Shown: piece after piece, positions 34,191 through 43,915 of the stretch
How positions within the stretch are numbered: the first letter of the stretch is position 1
Layout of the letters: each line of letters begins with the position of its first letter
Assembly: GCF_014204625.1 (NCBI RefSeq)
Contig: NZ_JACHLU010000013.1
Coordinates: 1-63,001, forward strand
Length of the DNA: 63,001 bases
Direction: 5' to 3'
Origin: Gillisella vitis
GTDB taxonomy: Bacteria; Pseudomonadota; Alphaproteobacteria; Rhizobiales; Rhizobiaceae
The notes under the pieces: generated by a model
Seen by the model: the letters and a program-made list of their open reading frames with translations, nothing else
What the model was told of the DNA's origin: nothing
Database searches by the model: none
Position numbers and translations under genes: made by a program

Positions 34191-34991
34191 ATGACAGATA
34201 AGACACAGGCAATCGAGGCCGCAAGCATCACCGTCGGGGACGCACACTCGGCCCGCTCCATTGCAATCTTGAGCAGAAAGGCCACGACGCCTGATCTTGC
34301 AACACTTGTCTGGCTTGGCGGTTATCGCTCCGACATGACAGGCACCAAGGCGGTGGAAATGGACGCGCTGGCAGCCTCGCTTGGTGCCGGTGCCATTCGT
34401 TTCGATTATTCGGGTCACGGAGCCTCCGGTGGCGAATTTCGGGACGGCACCATATCCCGCTGGCTGGAAGAAGCGCAGGCGGTGCTTGCCCACCTCAAAC
34501 CAAAACGGGTGATTCTGATTGGCTCATCCATGGGAGGCTGGATCGCCCTGCGTCTGGCACAGCAACTGACCAAGCATCCTGAAAGCCCAAAACTGACAGG
34601 AATGGTGCTGATTGCCCCCGCACCCGATTTTACCAGCGCGCTGATTGAACCACTGCTGACAGACAGCCAGCGCAGCGAGCTGGCCGAAAAAGGATATTTC
34701 GAGGAAATCTCCCAATATAGCAGCGAGCCGAACATCTATACCCGCGCCTTGATCGAGGATGGTCGCACCAACCGGGTCATGAGCGGCATTATCGAGACCG
34801 GCTGCCCGGTTCACATTCTGCAAGGCATGGCCGATCCTGACGTGCCTTATCACCACGCTCTCAAACTGATGGAACACCTGCCCGCCGACGATGTGGTGAT
34901 GACGCTGGTGCGCGATGGCGACCACCGTTTGTCACGCCCTGACGATATAATGCGCATGAACAATGCTATTCGGGGACTGCTGGAAGCCTGA
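34191..34991 (+). CDS. Alpha/beta hydrolase (ABHD10-like)
   Basis: A 266-residue hydrolase from MTDKTQAIEAAS at 34191, with GGAGAG 5 bases upstream. The nucleophile elbow is IGSSMGGWIAL (Ser in GxSxG), the acid is in ILQGMADPDVPY, and the catalytic His is in VRDGDHRLSRPDD. WLGGYRSDMTGTKA and FDYSGHGASGGEF match the bacterial relatives of ABHD10 (palmitoyl-protein or acyl-glucuronide thioesterase/esterase). It is cytosolic. It is divergent from infC over 180 bases. The substrate cannot be inferred. Confidence 0.85.
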   Translation: MTDKTQAIEAASITVGDAHSARSIAILSRKATTPDLATLVWLGGYRSDMTGTKAVEMDALAASLGAGAIRFDYSGHGASGGEFRDGTISRWLEEAQAVLAHLKPKRVILIGSSMGGWIALRLAQQLTKHPESPKLTGMVLIAPAPDFTSALIEPLLTDSQRSELAEKGYFEEISQYSSEPNIYTRALIEDGRTNRVMSGIIETGCPVHILQGMADPDVPYHHALKLMEHLPADDVVMTLVRDGDHRLSRPDDIMRMNNAIRGLLEA

Positions 34992-35126
34992 AAACAAGAC
35001 ATGAACGCCACATTTATGAACAGATTTTAACCATATCCGTTGAATGATTCGGTCACGCAGACCGCAGCGATTGACTCCCGGCCCACAGTAATCTTAACTA
35101 TTTGTTAAGAATTCAGGGACCGGATA

Positions 35127-35765
35127 ATGACTATCAGGATCATCGGCAATGTTACCAGCGGCATCACCAGAATGGCCACCATTCTGGTGATGCCCTTTCT
35201 GTTGCTGGCACATGGTGCAGCGCAGGCCGCACCATTTGGCCCGGCATCGATGGTAACCGGCAGCATAACCTCGCAGCCGATTGGTCATTATGAGTTTTGC
35301 CTCCGCTACAAGGCCGAATGTCAGGTGCGCAGCAAGCCTGCGCCTGCCCGTCAGGTGACGGATCACGGCTGGGATGTCATCCGTATGGTCAATCTGGATG
35401 TGAACAAGACCATCACCCCGATGACCGACATGGACGTTTATGGCCGTGAAGAGTGGTGGGAATATCCGGTTGATGCCGGTGACTGCGAAGATTTTGTGCT
35501 GCTGAAGCGCAAGCGGCTGTTGCAGGCTGGCTTCTCCGAATCGGATTTGCTGATCACGGTTGTGCGCAAACCCGATGGTGAAGGCCATGCAGTTTTGACC
35601 GTGCGCACATCCATTGGCGATTTTATCCTCGACAATCTCGTCGATGAGGTAAAGCCATGGAATGAGACATCTTACACCTATCTGAAGCGTCAGGCGAGTT
35701 TTGATAGCGGCCGCTGGGTCACGATTGAAACCGGCAAGGATGTTCCGGTTGCGGCGTTGAAATAA
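35127..35765 (+). CDS. Exported transglutaminase-like cysteine protease (BTLCP/DUF920)
   Basis: A 212-residue protein. Signal peptide: a hydrophobic core at about 16-34 (MATILVMPFLLLAHGAAQAA), cut near AQA. The catalytic triad is visible as Cys120 in DAGDCEDFVLLK, His154 in GEGHAVLTV and Asp169 in FILDNL, the order of the bacterial transglutaminase-like cysteine proteinases. LapG, which cleaves biofilm adhesins, belongs to this family, but no LapD-like receptor is nearby, so the target is unknown. The preceding 130 bases are non-coding and a terminator follows. Confidence 0.85.
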   Translation: MTIRIIGNVTSGITRMATILVMPFLLLAHGAAQAAPFGPASMVTGSITSQPIGHYEFCLRYKAECQVRSKPAPARQVTDHGWDVIRMVNLDVNKTITPMTDMDVYGREEWWEYPVDAGDCEDFVLLKRKRLLQAGFSESDLLITVVRKPDGEGHAVLTVRTSIGDFILDNLVDEVKPWNETSYTYLKRQASFDSGRWVTIETGKDVPVAALK

Positions 35766-35786
35766 GGTTTTGTTTGTAGAGAAAAC

Positions 35787-35813
35787 AGCCCGGACAGATG
35801 ATCCGGGCTTTTT
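35787..35813 (+). terminator. Intrinsic terminator after the BTLCP gene
   Basis: AGCCCGGA (35787-35794) and TCCGGGCT (35802-35809) form a perfect stem with a 7-base loop, followed by a T-run. It lies between the convergent ends of the protease gene and mbfA. Confidence 0.88.
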
Positions 35814-35826
35814 GTTGCATCCCTTT

Positions 35827-36810
35827 TCAACCACTGCCGATCAGAATACCGGCGGCCAGCACCAGTGAGCCGCCCAGAACCACCTGCATGGCCGCCCGCC
35901 AGAATGGCGTTTCCATGTATTTGTTCTGGATAAAAGCAATCGCCCACAATTCAATGAAGACAACCACACAAGCAATGACCGTTGCCGTCCAGAAATGCGC
36001 AATGAGATAAGGAAGCGCATGACCCAGACCGCCAAGCGTGGTCATGATCCCGCAGGCCAGACCGCGCTTGATGGGCGAGCCACGGCCGGAGATTTTGCCA
36101 TCATCATGCGAGGCTTCCGTAAAACCCATGGAGATACCAGCCCCGACCGAGGCTGACAGGCCGACCAGAAAGGTCTGCCATGTATCCCCCGTGGCAAAGG
36201 CTGCGGCAAAGATCGGCGCAAGGGTCGAGACCGAGCCATCCATCAAGCCCGCCAGGCCGGGCTGCACATAGGTCAAAACAAACTGCCGCCGGGCAGTTTC
36301 CTGTTCATGTTCCCTGACATCGTTCGGGCGATGCTTGTCGCCCAGCATCTGAGCTATCTCCTCATGCCCTTGCTCTGCCATTGCAAGGTCGCCCAACAGT
36401 TTGCGGGTGGCGGCATCCGATACCTGTTTCTGGGCTGCCACATAGAAATTATAGGCCGAGCGCTCCATGGCTTCAGCCTCTTCGCGGACCTGCGCCACCG
36501 ATAATTGCGCCTGCAACCAGTCTGGTTTGCGCTCGATAAAACCTTTGATGTATTCGCGCCGGATCAGCGGAATAAAATCACCAAACCGGCGGCGATACAT
36601 ATCAATCAGCATATTGCGATGGGTGTGCTCCACCTCTGCCATATCTGCAAACACCTTGGCAGACGCTGGATATTGCGCCTTCAAACGATCCGCATAGGCC
36701 AGATAGATCCGGGCATCATCCTCTTCCGACGAAATCGCCAGTGCCAGCACCTCCTGCTCGGAGAGGCTGTCAAAACGACGCTTGGATGCGGCAGACAGAG
36801 AGCGAAACAT
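35827..36810 (-). CDS. mbfA: Membrane-bound ferritin-like iron exporter (MbfA)
   Basis: A 327-residue fusion of an N-terminal ferritin-like di-iron domain and a C-terminal VIT1/CCC1 membrane domain. Residues about 20-150 have the ferritin carboxylates (ISSEEDDARIYLAYADRL, EVEHTHRNML, AEQGHEEIAQML). The membrane part begins at FVLTYVQPGLAGLMDGSVST, the VIT1 signature, and has about five spans. In rhizobia and Agrobacterium MbfA exports iron and protects against iron and peroxide stress under Irr control. The ATG at 36810 has GAGGA about 8 bases upstream. A perfect Irr-box palindrome lies 18 bases upstream, and irr itself is in this window. Confidence 0.92.
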   Translation of the reverse strand: MFRSLSAASKRRFDSLSEQEVLALAISSEEDDARIYLAYADRLKAQYPASAKVFADMAEVEHTHRNMLIDMYRRRFGDFIPLIRREYIKGFIERKPDWLQAQLSVAQVREEAEAMERSAYNFYVAAQKQVSDAATRKLLGDLAMAEQGHEEIAQMLGDKHRPNDVREHEQETARRQFVLTYVQPGLAGLMDGSVSTLAPIFAAAFATGDTWQTFLVGLSASVGAGISMGFTEASHDDGKISGRGSPIKRGLACGIMTTLGGLGHALPYLIAHFWTATVIACVVVFIELWAIAFIQNKYMETPFWRAAMQVVLGGSLVLAAGILIGSG

Positions 36811-36827
36811 GATGAGCGTCCTCACAA

Positions 36828-36844
36828 TTTAGAATTATTCTAAA
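36828..36844. promoter_or_regulatory. Irr box (iron control element) upstream of mbfA
   Basis: TTTAGAATTATTCTAAA is a perfect 17-base palindrome and matches the ICE motif bound by Irr in Rhizobiales. It is 18 bases upstream of the mbfA ATG, a position where Irr would repress transcription when iron is scarce. The divergent truncated globin gene starts 136 bases away and might share the control. Confidence 0.88.
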
Positions 36845-36979
36845 TTTAGCGCATCAGCAAAATGAGATCAATCCCAAAGGGTCAATCATTGCCACATAAC
36901 AGCCTCCCGTTTGCGCAACACCAAAGATGCCTTATACAGTGTGCATGAGTTTAACTGACGAACGAGACGGGATGATAAC

Positions 36980-37447
36980 ATGCAGAACGATCTCAATGGC
37001 CGCGCCGCCCACCGCGCTGATATTCAGGCAAGGGCGCAACAGGACATGGCGGAAATGGGGGTTGATGAGCACTTTATTCATCGGCTGGTTGATGAGTTCT
37101 ATGGCAATATCCAACAACACCCGACCCTTGGCCCAGTGTTTGAACACAAGCTTGCGGGCCATTGGAATGATCATCTGACCAAGATGAAAAGCTTCTGGTC
37201 TGCCATTGCGTTTAAAACCGGCGCTTACGGCGGAAAACCGGTTCAAGCGCATCATGGCGTAACTGGCTTGACCATTGATCTGTTTCCGCAATGGCTGGTG
37301 CTGTTTTCTCAAACACTGGACAGAATTGCCCCGACGCCAGAGGCGCACGCATGGTTTATGGCCAGCGCCGAACGCATCGCCAGAAGCCTGACGCTTGCGC
37401 TGTTCTACAACCCGGCTCTGGACGACCCTTTCCGCAACAAGGCGTAA
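36980..37447 (+). CDS. Group III truncated hemoglobin
   Basis: A 155-residue single-domain globin. VDEHFIHRLVDEFYGNIQQHP forms helix B with the Tyr at B10, then FEHKLAGHWNDHLTKMKSFW in the E helix region, and YGGKPVQAHHGV carries the likely proximal His (about H91). The pattern W..L..M..FW is typical of group III. Such globins detoxify NO or peroxide, or sense haem-bound ligands; the exact role is not known in rhizobia. It is divergent from mbfA, with an Irr box in between. Confidence 0.9.
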   Translation: MQNDLNGRAAHRADIQARAQQDMAEMGVDEHFIHRLVDEFYGNIQQHPTLGPVFEHKLAGHWNDHLTKMKSFWSAIAFKTGAYGGKPVQAHHGVTGLTIDLFPQWLVLFSQTLDRIAPTPEAHAWFMASAERIARSLTLALFYNPALDDPFRNKA

Positions 37448-37505
37448 TATTATGTCGTTTTTTTCGGCTATGCTGAAATCTTCTGTTCGATTTTGGCGCT
37501 TATAG

Positions 37506-38693
<1,188 letters not shown>

Positions 38694-38732
38694 GAGCACG
38701 CTGTAAGTTTCATCTTCTGATCTGAATCATTG

Positions 38733-38761
38733 ACCGCTCCGGTTTTCCGGGGCGGTTTTTT
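38733..38761 (+). terminator. Intrinsic terminator after the DctP gene
   Basis: ACCGCTCCGG (38733-38742) pairs with CCGGGGCGGT (38747-38756) with one G-U pair and a TTTT loop, then a T-run. Confidence 0.85.
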
Positions 38762-38787
38762 ATTGCCTTTATCAGGATACGAAAAAA

Positions 38788-38813
38788 CCCGCCGGACATT
38801 GCTGTCCGGCGGG
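38788..38813 (-). terminator. Intrinsic terminator after rpsA
   Basis: CCCGCCGGACA (38788-38798) and TGTCCGGCGGG (38803-38813) pair perfectly around a 4-base loop. On the minus strand a T-run (TTTTTT) follows. It ends the rpsA transcript 28 bases after the stop. Confidence 0.88.
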
Positions 38814-38840
38814 CGTTAAAACCTTCAAACCGAAATGCGA

Positions 38841-40541
38841 TTATTCGCTGCGGTTCTTCAGAGCTGCACCGAGGATGTCGCCGAGGGAAGCGCCGCTATC
38901 GGACGAACCGAACTGAGCAACGGCTTCCTTCTCTTCTGCGATTTCCAGAGCCTTGATCGACAGCATAACCTTGCGGTCCTTCTTGGAGAAGTTGGTGATG
39001 CGGGCATCAACAACCTGGCCAACAGCGAAACGCTCAGGACGCTGGTCATCACGGTCACGGGCCAGATCGGCGCGACGGATGAACGAGGTGATGTCTTCGT
39101 GGTTGACGAGCTTCACTTCGATGCCGCCTTCGTTGCTTGCGATGATTTCGCAAGATACGACGGCGTTCTTGCGCAGATCGCCTGACGCTGCTGCTTCACC
39201 AACCGAATCCTTGCCGAGCTGCTTGATGCCGAGCGAGATGCGCTCCTTTTCAACATCAACATCGAGAACAACAGCGCGAACAACGTCGCCCTTGTTGTAT
39301 TCTTCGATGACCTGCTCGCCTGGACGGTTCCAGTCGAGATCCGACAGGTGAACCATGCCGTCGACGTCGCCTTCGAGGCCGATGAACAGACCGAATTCAG
39401 TCTTGTTCTTCACTTCGCCTTCAACTTCAGCACCGGCTGGGTGGCTGAATGCGAATGCCTGCCATGGGTTTTCGAGAGTCTGCTTCAGGCCGAGCGAAAT
39501 ACGACGCTTGGACGGATCAACTTCGAGAACAACCACGTCAACTTCCTGCGTTGTGGACAGGATCTTGCCGGGATGTACGTTCTTCTTGGTCCAGGACATT
39601 TCAGAGATGTGGATGAGGCCTTCGATGCCTGGCTCCAGCTCAACAAATGCACCGTAATCGGTGATGTTGGTGACGGTACCGGAGATCTTCTTACCAACTG
39701 GGTACTTGGCAGCAATGCCATCCCATGGATCCGACTCGAGCTGCTTCATGCCGAGCGAGATGCGGTGGGTTTCCTGGTTGATACGGATGATCTGAACCTT
39801 GACCGACTGGCCAATGGACAGGATTTCCGAAGGATGGTTCACACGGCGCCATGCCATGTCGGTGACGTGCAGCAGGCCGTCGATGCCGCCGAGGTCAACG
39901 AACGCACCGTAATCGGTGATGTTCTTGACAACGCCGTCAACAACCTGACCTTCTTCAAGGTTCTGAACGATTTCCGAACGCTGTTCAGCGCGGGATTCTT
40001 CCAGAACGGTACGACGCGATACAACGATGTTGCCGCGACGCTTGTCCATCTTGAGGATTTCAAAGGGCTGCGGGTTGTGCATCAGAGGCGATACGTCGCG
40101 GATAGGACGGATGTCCACTTGGCTCCGTGGCAAGAAAGCCACTGCGCCGTCGAGATCAACGGTGAAGCCACCCTTGACCTGGTTGAAGATAACGCCTTCA
40201 ACGCGCTCACCAGCTTCGAACTTGGCTTCGAGCTTGATCCAGCTTTCTTCGCGGCGAGCCTTTTCGCGCGACAGAACAGCTTCGCCCAGCGCGTTTTCAA
40301 TGCGCTCAACGTAAACTTCAACTTCGTCGCCAACCTTAAGTGCGCCATCCTTGGCGCGTGCGCCAAATTCCTTCAGCGGAACGCGGCCTTCAACCTTGAG
40401 ACCAACGTCAACGATAGCGACGTCCTTCTCAATGGCTGTGATGATGCCCTTGGCAACATAGCCTTCAGCCAGATCGGTCTTTGCAAAAGACTCTTCCAGA
40501 AGGGCTGCAAAATCGTCCCGTGTCGGGTTCGTAACAGACAT
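38841..40541 (-). CDS. rpsA: 30S ribosomal protein S1
   Basis: A 566-residue protein with six S1 OB-fold repeats. It starts MSVTNPTRDDFAALLEESFA. Repeats are visible as DGALKVGDEVEVYVERI, EGVIFNQVKGGFTVDLDGA, VKNITDYGAFVDLGGIDGLLHV, VTNITDYGAFVELEPGIEGLIHI, KTEFGLFIGLEGDVDGMVHL and IEVKLVNHEDITSFIRRADL, the last more divergent. It binds mRNA leaders and unwinds structure on the 30S subunit. It is 157 bases downstream of cmk, the usual cmk-rpsA order. Confidence 0.97.
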   Translation of the reverse strand: MSVTNPTRDDFAALLEESFAKTDLAEGYVAKGIITAIEKDVAIVDVGLKVEGRVPLKEFGARAKDGALKVGDEVEVYVERIENALGEAVLSREKARREESWIKLEAKFEAGERVEGVIFNQVKGGFTVDLDGAVAFLPRSQVDIRPIRDVSPLMHNPQPFEILKMDKRRGNIVVSRRTVLEESRAEQRSEIVQNLEEGQVVDGVVKNITDYGAFVDLGGIDGLLHVTDMAWRRVNHPSEILSIGQSVKVQIIRINQETHRISLGMKQLESDPWDGIAAKYPVGKKISGTVTNITDYGAFVELEPGIEGLIHISEMSWTKKNVHPGKILSTTQEVDVVVLEVDPSKRRISLGLKQTLENPWQAFAFSHPAGAEVEGEVKNKTEFGLFIGLEGDVDGMVHLSDLDWNRPGEQVIEEYNKGDVVRAVVLDVDVEKERISLGIKQLGKDSVGEAAASGDLRKNAVVSCEIIASNEGGIEVKLVNHEDITSFIRRADLARDRDDQRPERFAVGQVVDARITNFSKKDRKVMLSIKALEIAEEKEAVAQFGSSDSGASLGDILGAALKNRSE

Positions 40542-40698
40542 GAAATCTCCTAGTCATATCTCGAAAGATATGTGTCGCGCCGGTGGGTTGGTGTTGATAA
40601 AAGCCGATCCAACGTCCGCCCTTAATAAAAGGGCAATCCGGCGCAAGGACACGAGATCAGGCGGTATAAAACCGGCATGGCCGGTCTTTCAATGCACG

Positions 40699-41352
40699 TC
40701 AAATGGTTTTCAGGGCCGCGTCAATATAGGTTTTCGCAGCCTGAAACGCCGCCTCTATACTCATTTCAGACGTATCTAGCAAGTGTGCGTCTTCAGCCGG
40801 TTTCAAAGGACTGTCAGCTCGGCCCATATCGCGCGCGTCACGGCGTTTTACATCCTCAAGAATGGAGGAGTAATCAGCAGGCTCGCCACGGGCAATAATC
40901 TCATCATAGCGACGGCGCGCCCGCACCTCACTGGAGGCCGTCACATAAAGCTTCACGGGCGCTTGCGGGCAAACCACGGTGCCAATGTCGCGGCCATCCA
41001 GCACGGTTCCCGGCGCTTTCAAAGCGAAACGCTGCTGCTCCTCGACAAGCGCCCGCCGGACAGTGGGCATGACGGCGATTTTCGAAGCCGCTTCGCCAAT
41101 GTCATGGCGGGACAGAACCTCACGATCAAGTCCTGCCAGATCCAGCTGTCGCGCCACCTGCTCGGCCACAGCTTCATCATCCAGCGGCAGTCCGGCATCC
41201 AGCAAAGCCTTGGCGGTGGCGCGGTAGGTCAGGCCGGTGTCGAGGTGGTGGAAGCCATAATCTTCGGCAATGCGCCGCGACAGCGTACCCTTGCCAGCAG
41301 CAGCAGGTCCATCGATGGCAATTGTAAAGCTTGATTTCGATTCAGTCACCAC
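40699..41352 (-). CDS. cmk: Cytidylate kinase
   Basis: About 217 residues. It phosphorylates CMP and dCMP. The P-loop is [19 protein letters not shown], then [19 protein letters not shown], and the [13 protein letters not shown] region. I favour GTG at 41352 (or the next GTG at 41349), because AAGGAC lies 7 bases upstream and it gives the usual length. ATG at 41388 would add 12 residues. It pairs with rpsA. The gene aroA, which often precedes cmk in proteobacteria, is not found on its 5' side here. Confidence 0.92.
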   Translation of the reverse strand: MVTESKSSFTIAIDGPAAAGKGTLSRRIAEDYGFHHLDTGLTYRATAKALLDAGLPLDDEAVAEQVARQLDLAGLDREVLSRHDIGEAASKIAVMPTVRRALVEEQQRFALKAPGTVLDGRDIGTVVCPQAPVKLYVTASSEVRARRRYDEIIARGEPADYSSILEDVKRRDARDMGRADSPLKPAEDAHLLDTSEMSIEAAFQAAKTYIDAALKTI

Positions 41353-41571
41353 GAGAGTGTCCTTTATGCTTGCCGACAGGCGTTTCATCCCGCCTTTAGC
41401 CCAAAGCGGAACCGGCTCACAACAAAATTCATCCACGATGCATGGCAGACAAGCAGTTCCTACGTTGAATAATAATGGTTCGCCGCCGCCAATGGGTGCC
41501 AAATCACAGTTTGCCTTTGACAGAAGCACAAGCTTTGATTAAGGGGACCGACTACAGTTGGACCGGCCTTA

Positions 41572-41620
41572 GAGTTTGTCAGGGAAAAGTGGTCACCGGT
41601 TTTCCCGAAAAGACAAACTC
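41572..41620. repeat. RIME-like mosaic repeat, partial copy 3
   Basis: A single module from GAGTTTGTC (41572-41580) to GACAAACTC (41612-41620), enclosing GGGAAAAGTGG and CGGTTTTCCC. It matches the first module of copies 2 and 6. It lies in the gap between the divergent cmk and the FYDLN-acid gene, close to the latter's promoter. Confidence 0.75.
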
Positions 41621-41682
41621 AAAAAAGGGGCTGGGCCCTTGGCGCATGCCCTATTTTCCACGGACTTCATGAGGCTTTGACA

Positions 41683-42072
41683 GTGGCGAAGGCAGAACTT
41701 GGAACAAAACGCACTTGCCCCGACACCGGCAAGAAATTTTACGACCTGAACAAAGATCCGGTCGTATCACCCTACACACAAAAATCCTGGCCACTCTCTT
41801 ACTTTGTAGAGTCCTCGGTTGCAGCCATCATGGAGAAGGCTTCAGAAGAGGAAGAAGTGGCAGAAGTCGATGCAGAGAACACCGACGTTGAGTTGGTGTC
41901 GCTGGAAGATGCCGACGACGCAGCAGGCGGCGACGACATTCCAGATATCGGCGATGATGACGTTGAAATCGGTGACGATGACGACGACACCTTCCTCGAG
42001 GCCGACGAAGATGATGAAGACGACGATATGTCGGGCATTATCAGCGTTTCCGGCGACGACGACGAAGTTTAA
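41683..42072 (+). CDS. FYDLN-acid family protein (TIGR02300-like)
   Basis: A 129-residue protein. The GTG at 41683 follows GAGG by 8 bases. The conserved N-terminal half has LGTKRTCPDTGKKFYDLNKD, the FYDLN signature with a Cys that may bind metal, and SPYTQKSWPLSYF. The C-terminal half is almost all Asp and Glu (for example DDDDDTFLEADEDDEDDD), very low in pI. The function is unknown. The gene is conserved in Rhizobiales and usually lies next to tRNA-Ala, as here, and is ended by a strong terminator. Confidence 0.9.
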   Translation: MAKAELGTKRTCPDTGKKFYDLNKDPVVSPYTQKSWPLSYFVESSVAAIMEKASEEEEVAEVDAENTDVELVSLEDADDAAGGDDIPDIGDDDVEIGDDDDDTFLEADEDDEDDDMSGIISVSGDDDEV

Positions 42073-42082
42073 TTCACAGCTC

Positions 42083-42124
42083 AAGGCCTCGGATTTAAAA
42101 AAAATCCGGGGCCTTACTTTTTTC
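42083..42124 (+). terminator. Intrinsic terminator after the FYDLN-acid gene
   Basis: The arms AAGGCCTCGGATTT (42083-42096) and AAATCCGGGGCCTT (42102-42115) pair with one G-U wobble, and a long T-run follows (ACTTTTTTTC). Confidence 0.88.
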
Positions 42125-42220
42125 GCTTGCCATACGAAAATCAACGACGTATGAAGCGCCCACACCGAACGAAGCACTGCTTCACGAGGTTCCCGGAACC
42201 GGCAAATGCCGGACCCTTAT

Positions 42221-42296
<76 letters not shown>

Positions 42297-42395
42297 AACA
42301 TTCTTTCAGACAATAAAACTCATCTGCATGACATCTATATGTCATGATCGTCACAGACATCATTGTTATGATGTGCAGGCGAAAGACAGATCCCT

Positions 42396-43235
42396 ATGTT
42401 CATTCTCTCCAAACTGTTCTGGCTTGTAGCCCAACCTTTATCGCTGGCTTTTCTGTTCGGCCTGATCGGGCTTGCTGGCGCAGTGCTGGGTCTTCGGCGA
42501 ACAGCTACTCTGACTGCTGGCCTTGGCCTTCTGATCCTGTTTGTCACGCTCTACACATCGGCAGGCACGGTGGCCTTGCAGGCGCTGGAGGCACGGTTTC
42601 CCAGGGCAGCGAAGGAGCCTGAGGTGGTTTCCTGCACGATTGTGCTGGGCGGGGCCTTTTCCAACCCTGTCAACACTGCACGGGGCGGCTTTGAAATGGG
42701 TGAAGCGGGTGATCGGTTTGTCGAAGCCTTGCGGCTTGCACGCAATCATCCAGAGGCGAAAATTCTGGTATCAGGGGGCGATGGATCTCTCAGCGGCACC
42801 TATGAGGGCGATGCCGTTACAGCTGAGCGTTTTTTCGCGGCCTTTGGTATCGGAGCAGAGCGACTGATTCGGGACACCAGCTCCCGCAACACCGCAGAAA
42901 ATGTCATCAACACCGAATCGCTTCTGGCGCAGGCCAATCTGAACGATTGCCTGCTGATCACATCGGCCTTTCACATGCCCCGCGCCATCGGCCTGATGCG
43001 CAAGGCCGGCATTGTTGTCACGCCCTGGCCAACGGATTATCGGACCAATGGCCTGACAACACTGGCATTCGATTTCACCCAGCCAACGCTGAACGCGCAG
43101 AAGACGGCAACGGCACTCCGCGAATGGATTGGGCTGACTGTCTATTTTTTAGATCATCGGACCGAAAAGTGGCCCCGGTTTTCGGAAAAATCGGTTCCCA
43201 CTTTTCGGTCCGATGCAGTAAGCGTCATTTCTTGA
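42396..43235 (+). CDS. YdcF-family (DUF218) membrane protein with repeat-encoded C-terminus
   Basis: A 279-residue protein. Two hydrophobic segments at about 5-30 and 35-58 are followed by a DUF218 domain: TIVLGGAFSNPVN, ILVSGGDGSLSGTYEGDA, LIRDTSSRNTAENV and TSAFHMPRAIGLMRKAGI. Such proteins (ElyC/SanA/YdcF) act in cell-envelope upkeep and may bind a lipid-linked precursor; the reaction is unproven. The last about 25 residues (HRTEKWPRFSEKSV onward) are encoded by an inserted mosaic repeat, so the original stop was lost. The stop overlaps the convergent next gene by 11 bases. Confidence 0.85.
   Translation: MFILSKLFWLVAQPLSLAFLFGLIGLAGAVLGLRRTATLTAGLGLLILFVTLYTSAGTVALQALEARFPRAAKEPEVVSCTIVLGGAFSNPVNTARGGFEMGEAGDRFVEALRLARNHPEAKILVSGGDGSLSGTYEGDAVTAERFFAAFGIGAERLIRDTSSRNTAENVINTESLLAQANLNDCLLITSAFHMPRAIGLMRKAGIVVTPWPTDYRTNGLTTLAFDFTQPTLNAQKTATALREWIGLTVYFLDHRTEKWPRFSEKSVPTFRSDAVSVIS
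43155..43215. repeat. RIME-like mosaic repeat inside the 3' end of ydcF, copy 4
   Basis: The arms CATCGGACCGAAAAGTGG (43155-43172) and CCACTTTTCGGTCCGATG (43198-43215) pair perfectly around CCCCGGTTTTCGG. The left half matches bases 1-30 of the window and the right half its complement. It extends the ydcF-like reading frame. Confidence 0.8.
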
Positions 43236-43695
43236 AAATGGTGACAAATCGCACGTCGCGCACGCGCACTGTCATTTCACATTGCGGGCCGTCGGTGCGA
43301 TCGCAAAAATGCGGTGCCATTTTCAGCACAAACACCATGTTGCCGTAACGCTTGATAAAGTCATAGCCAAAGATTCTGGCGGTTGCGATCATCAGATAAC
43401 CGCCTTCCTTGACCTGCACGTAAAAATTATAAGGGCAGCCTTCTTCATTGCAATCCGGCCCACGCTTGCCATCACAGATCAGCGAGCCTTCGTTGACAAT
43501 CGCATCGATCAATCCGTCGTTGTTAATATCCAGCCGGGTGATGTAATCGCTGTCAAATTTCGCCGTTGTGCAGACCCCGCGAAAATGATCCTTCTCGTAA
43601 ATCTCAGGATCGCTCACCAGCTGCTGTTGCGTAAGTGCGGTAGATGCCGGCAAAATGAACAGCAGGCAAGCAAACAACCGAATGAAAAATGTCAC
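43225..43695 (-). CDS. Hypothetical periplasmic Cys-rich protein
   Basis: About 156 residues from GTG at 43695 (start MTFFIRLFACLLFILPASTA, a signal peptide cut after ALT or STA). The longer ORF has no start support. The mature part holds an EF-hand-like loop DINNDGLID and six Cys residues in pairs (CDGKRGPDCNEEGC and CDRTDGPQC), suggesting disulfides in the periplasm. I do not recognise a family. It is convergent with ydcF and overlaps it by 11 bases. Confidence 0.6.
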   Translation of the reverse strand: MTFFIRLFACLLFILPASTALTQQQLVSDPEIYEKDHFRGVCTTAKFDSDYITRLDINNDGLIDAIVNEGSLICDGKRGPDCNEEGCPYNFYVQVKEGGYLMIATARIFGYDFIKRYGNMVFVLKMAPHFCDRTDGPQCEMTVRVRDVRFVTIFKK

Positions 43696-43786
43696 GGCGC
43701 GACCCTTGAATGAGAACTGGAGCAATAGCGCGCAAATACACCCGCCAGCTTGCGCCGCCCTTGTCGCCATGGTTTATCCCAAACCT

Positions 43787-43886
43787 CTATCGCATCGTGC
43801 CATAAATCGGAATCGGCACGATGCTATAGCTTTTTGTTTTTGCATCGGATGCTTCCGAAAACCGGGGCCACTTTTCGGTCCGATGC
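43787..43886. repeat. RIME-like mosaic repeat, copy 5
   Basis: Bases 43787-43880 are the reverse complement of window positions 1-94 with three differences (91/94). The internal perfect arms are 43787-43801 region CTATCGCATCGTGCC and its partner. The copy lies in the gap before the TRIC channel gene. Confidence 0.85.
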
Positions 43887-43915
43887 GCTATCGCACAACC
43901 TCAACCGGAGCCGCC

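Noticed and set aside
35127..35765. Calling the transglutaminase-like protease LapG
   Set aside because: The triad is shared across the BTLCP family, and no LapD or large adhesin gene is adjacent.
39348..40553. 401-codon plus-strand ORF opposite rpsA
   Set aside because: It is an antisense shadow caused by codon bias of rpsA; the minus strand encodes S1 with six repeats.
41475..41672. 65-codon plus-strand ORF before the FYDLN-acid gene
   Set aside because: It runs through a mosaic repeat and has no recognisable features; it is probably intergenic sequence.
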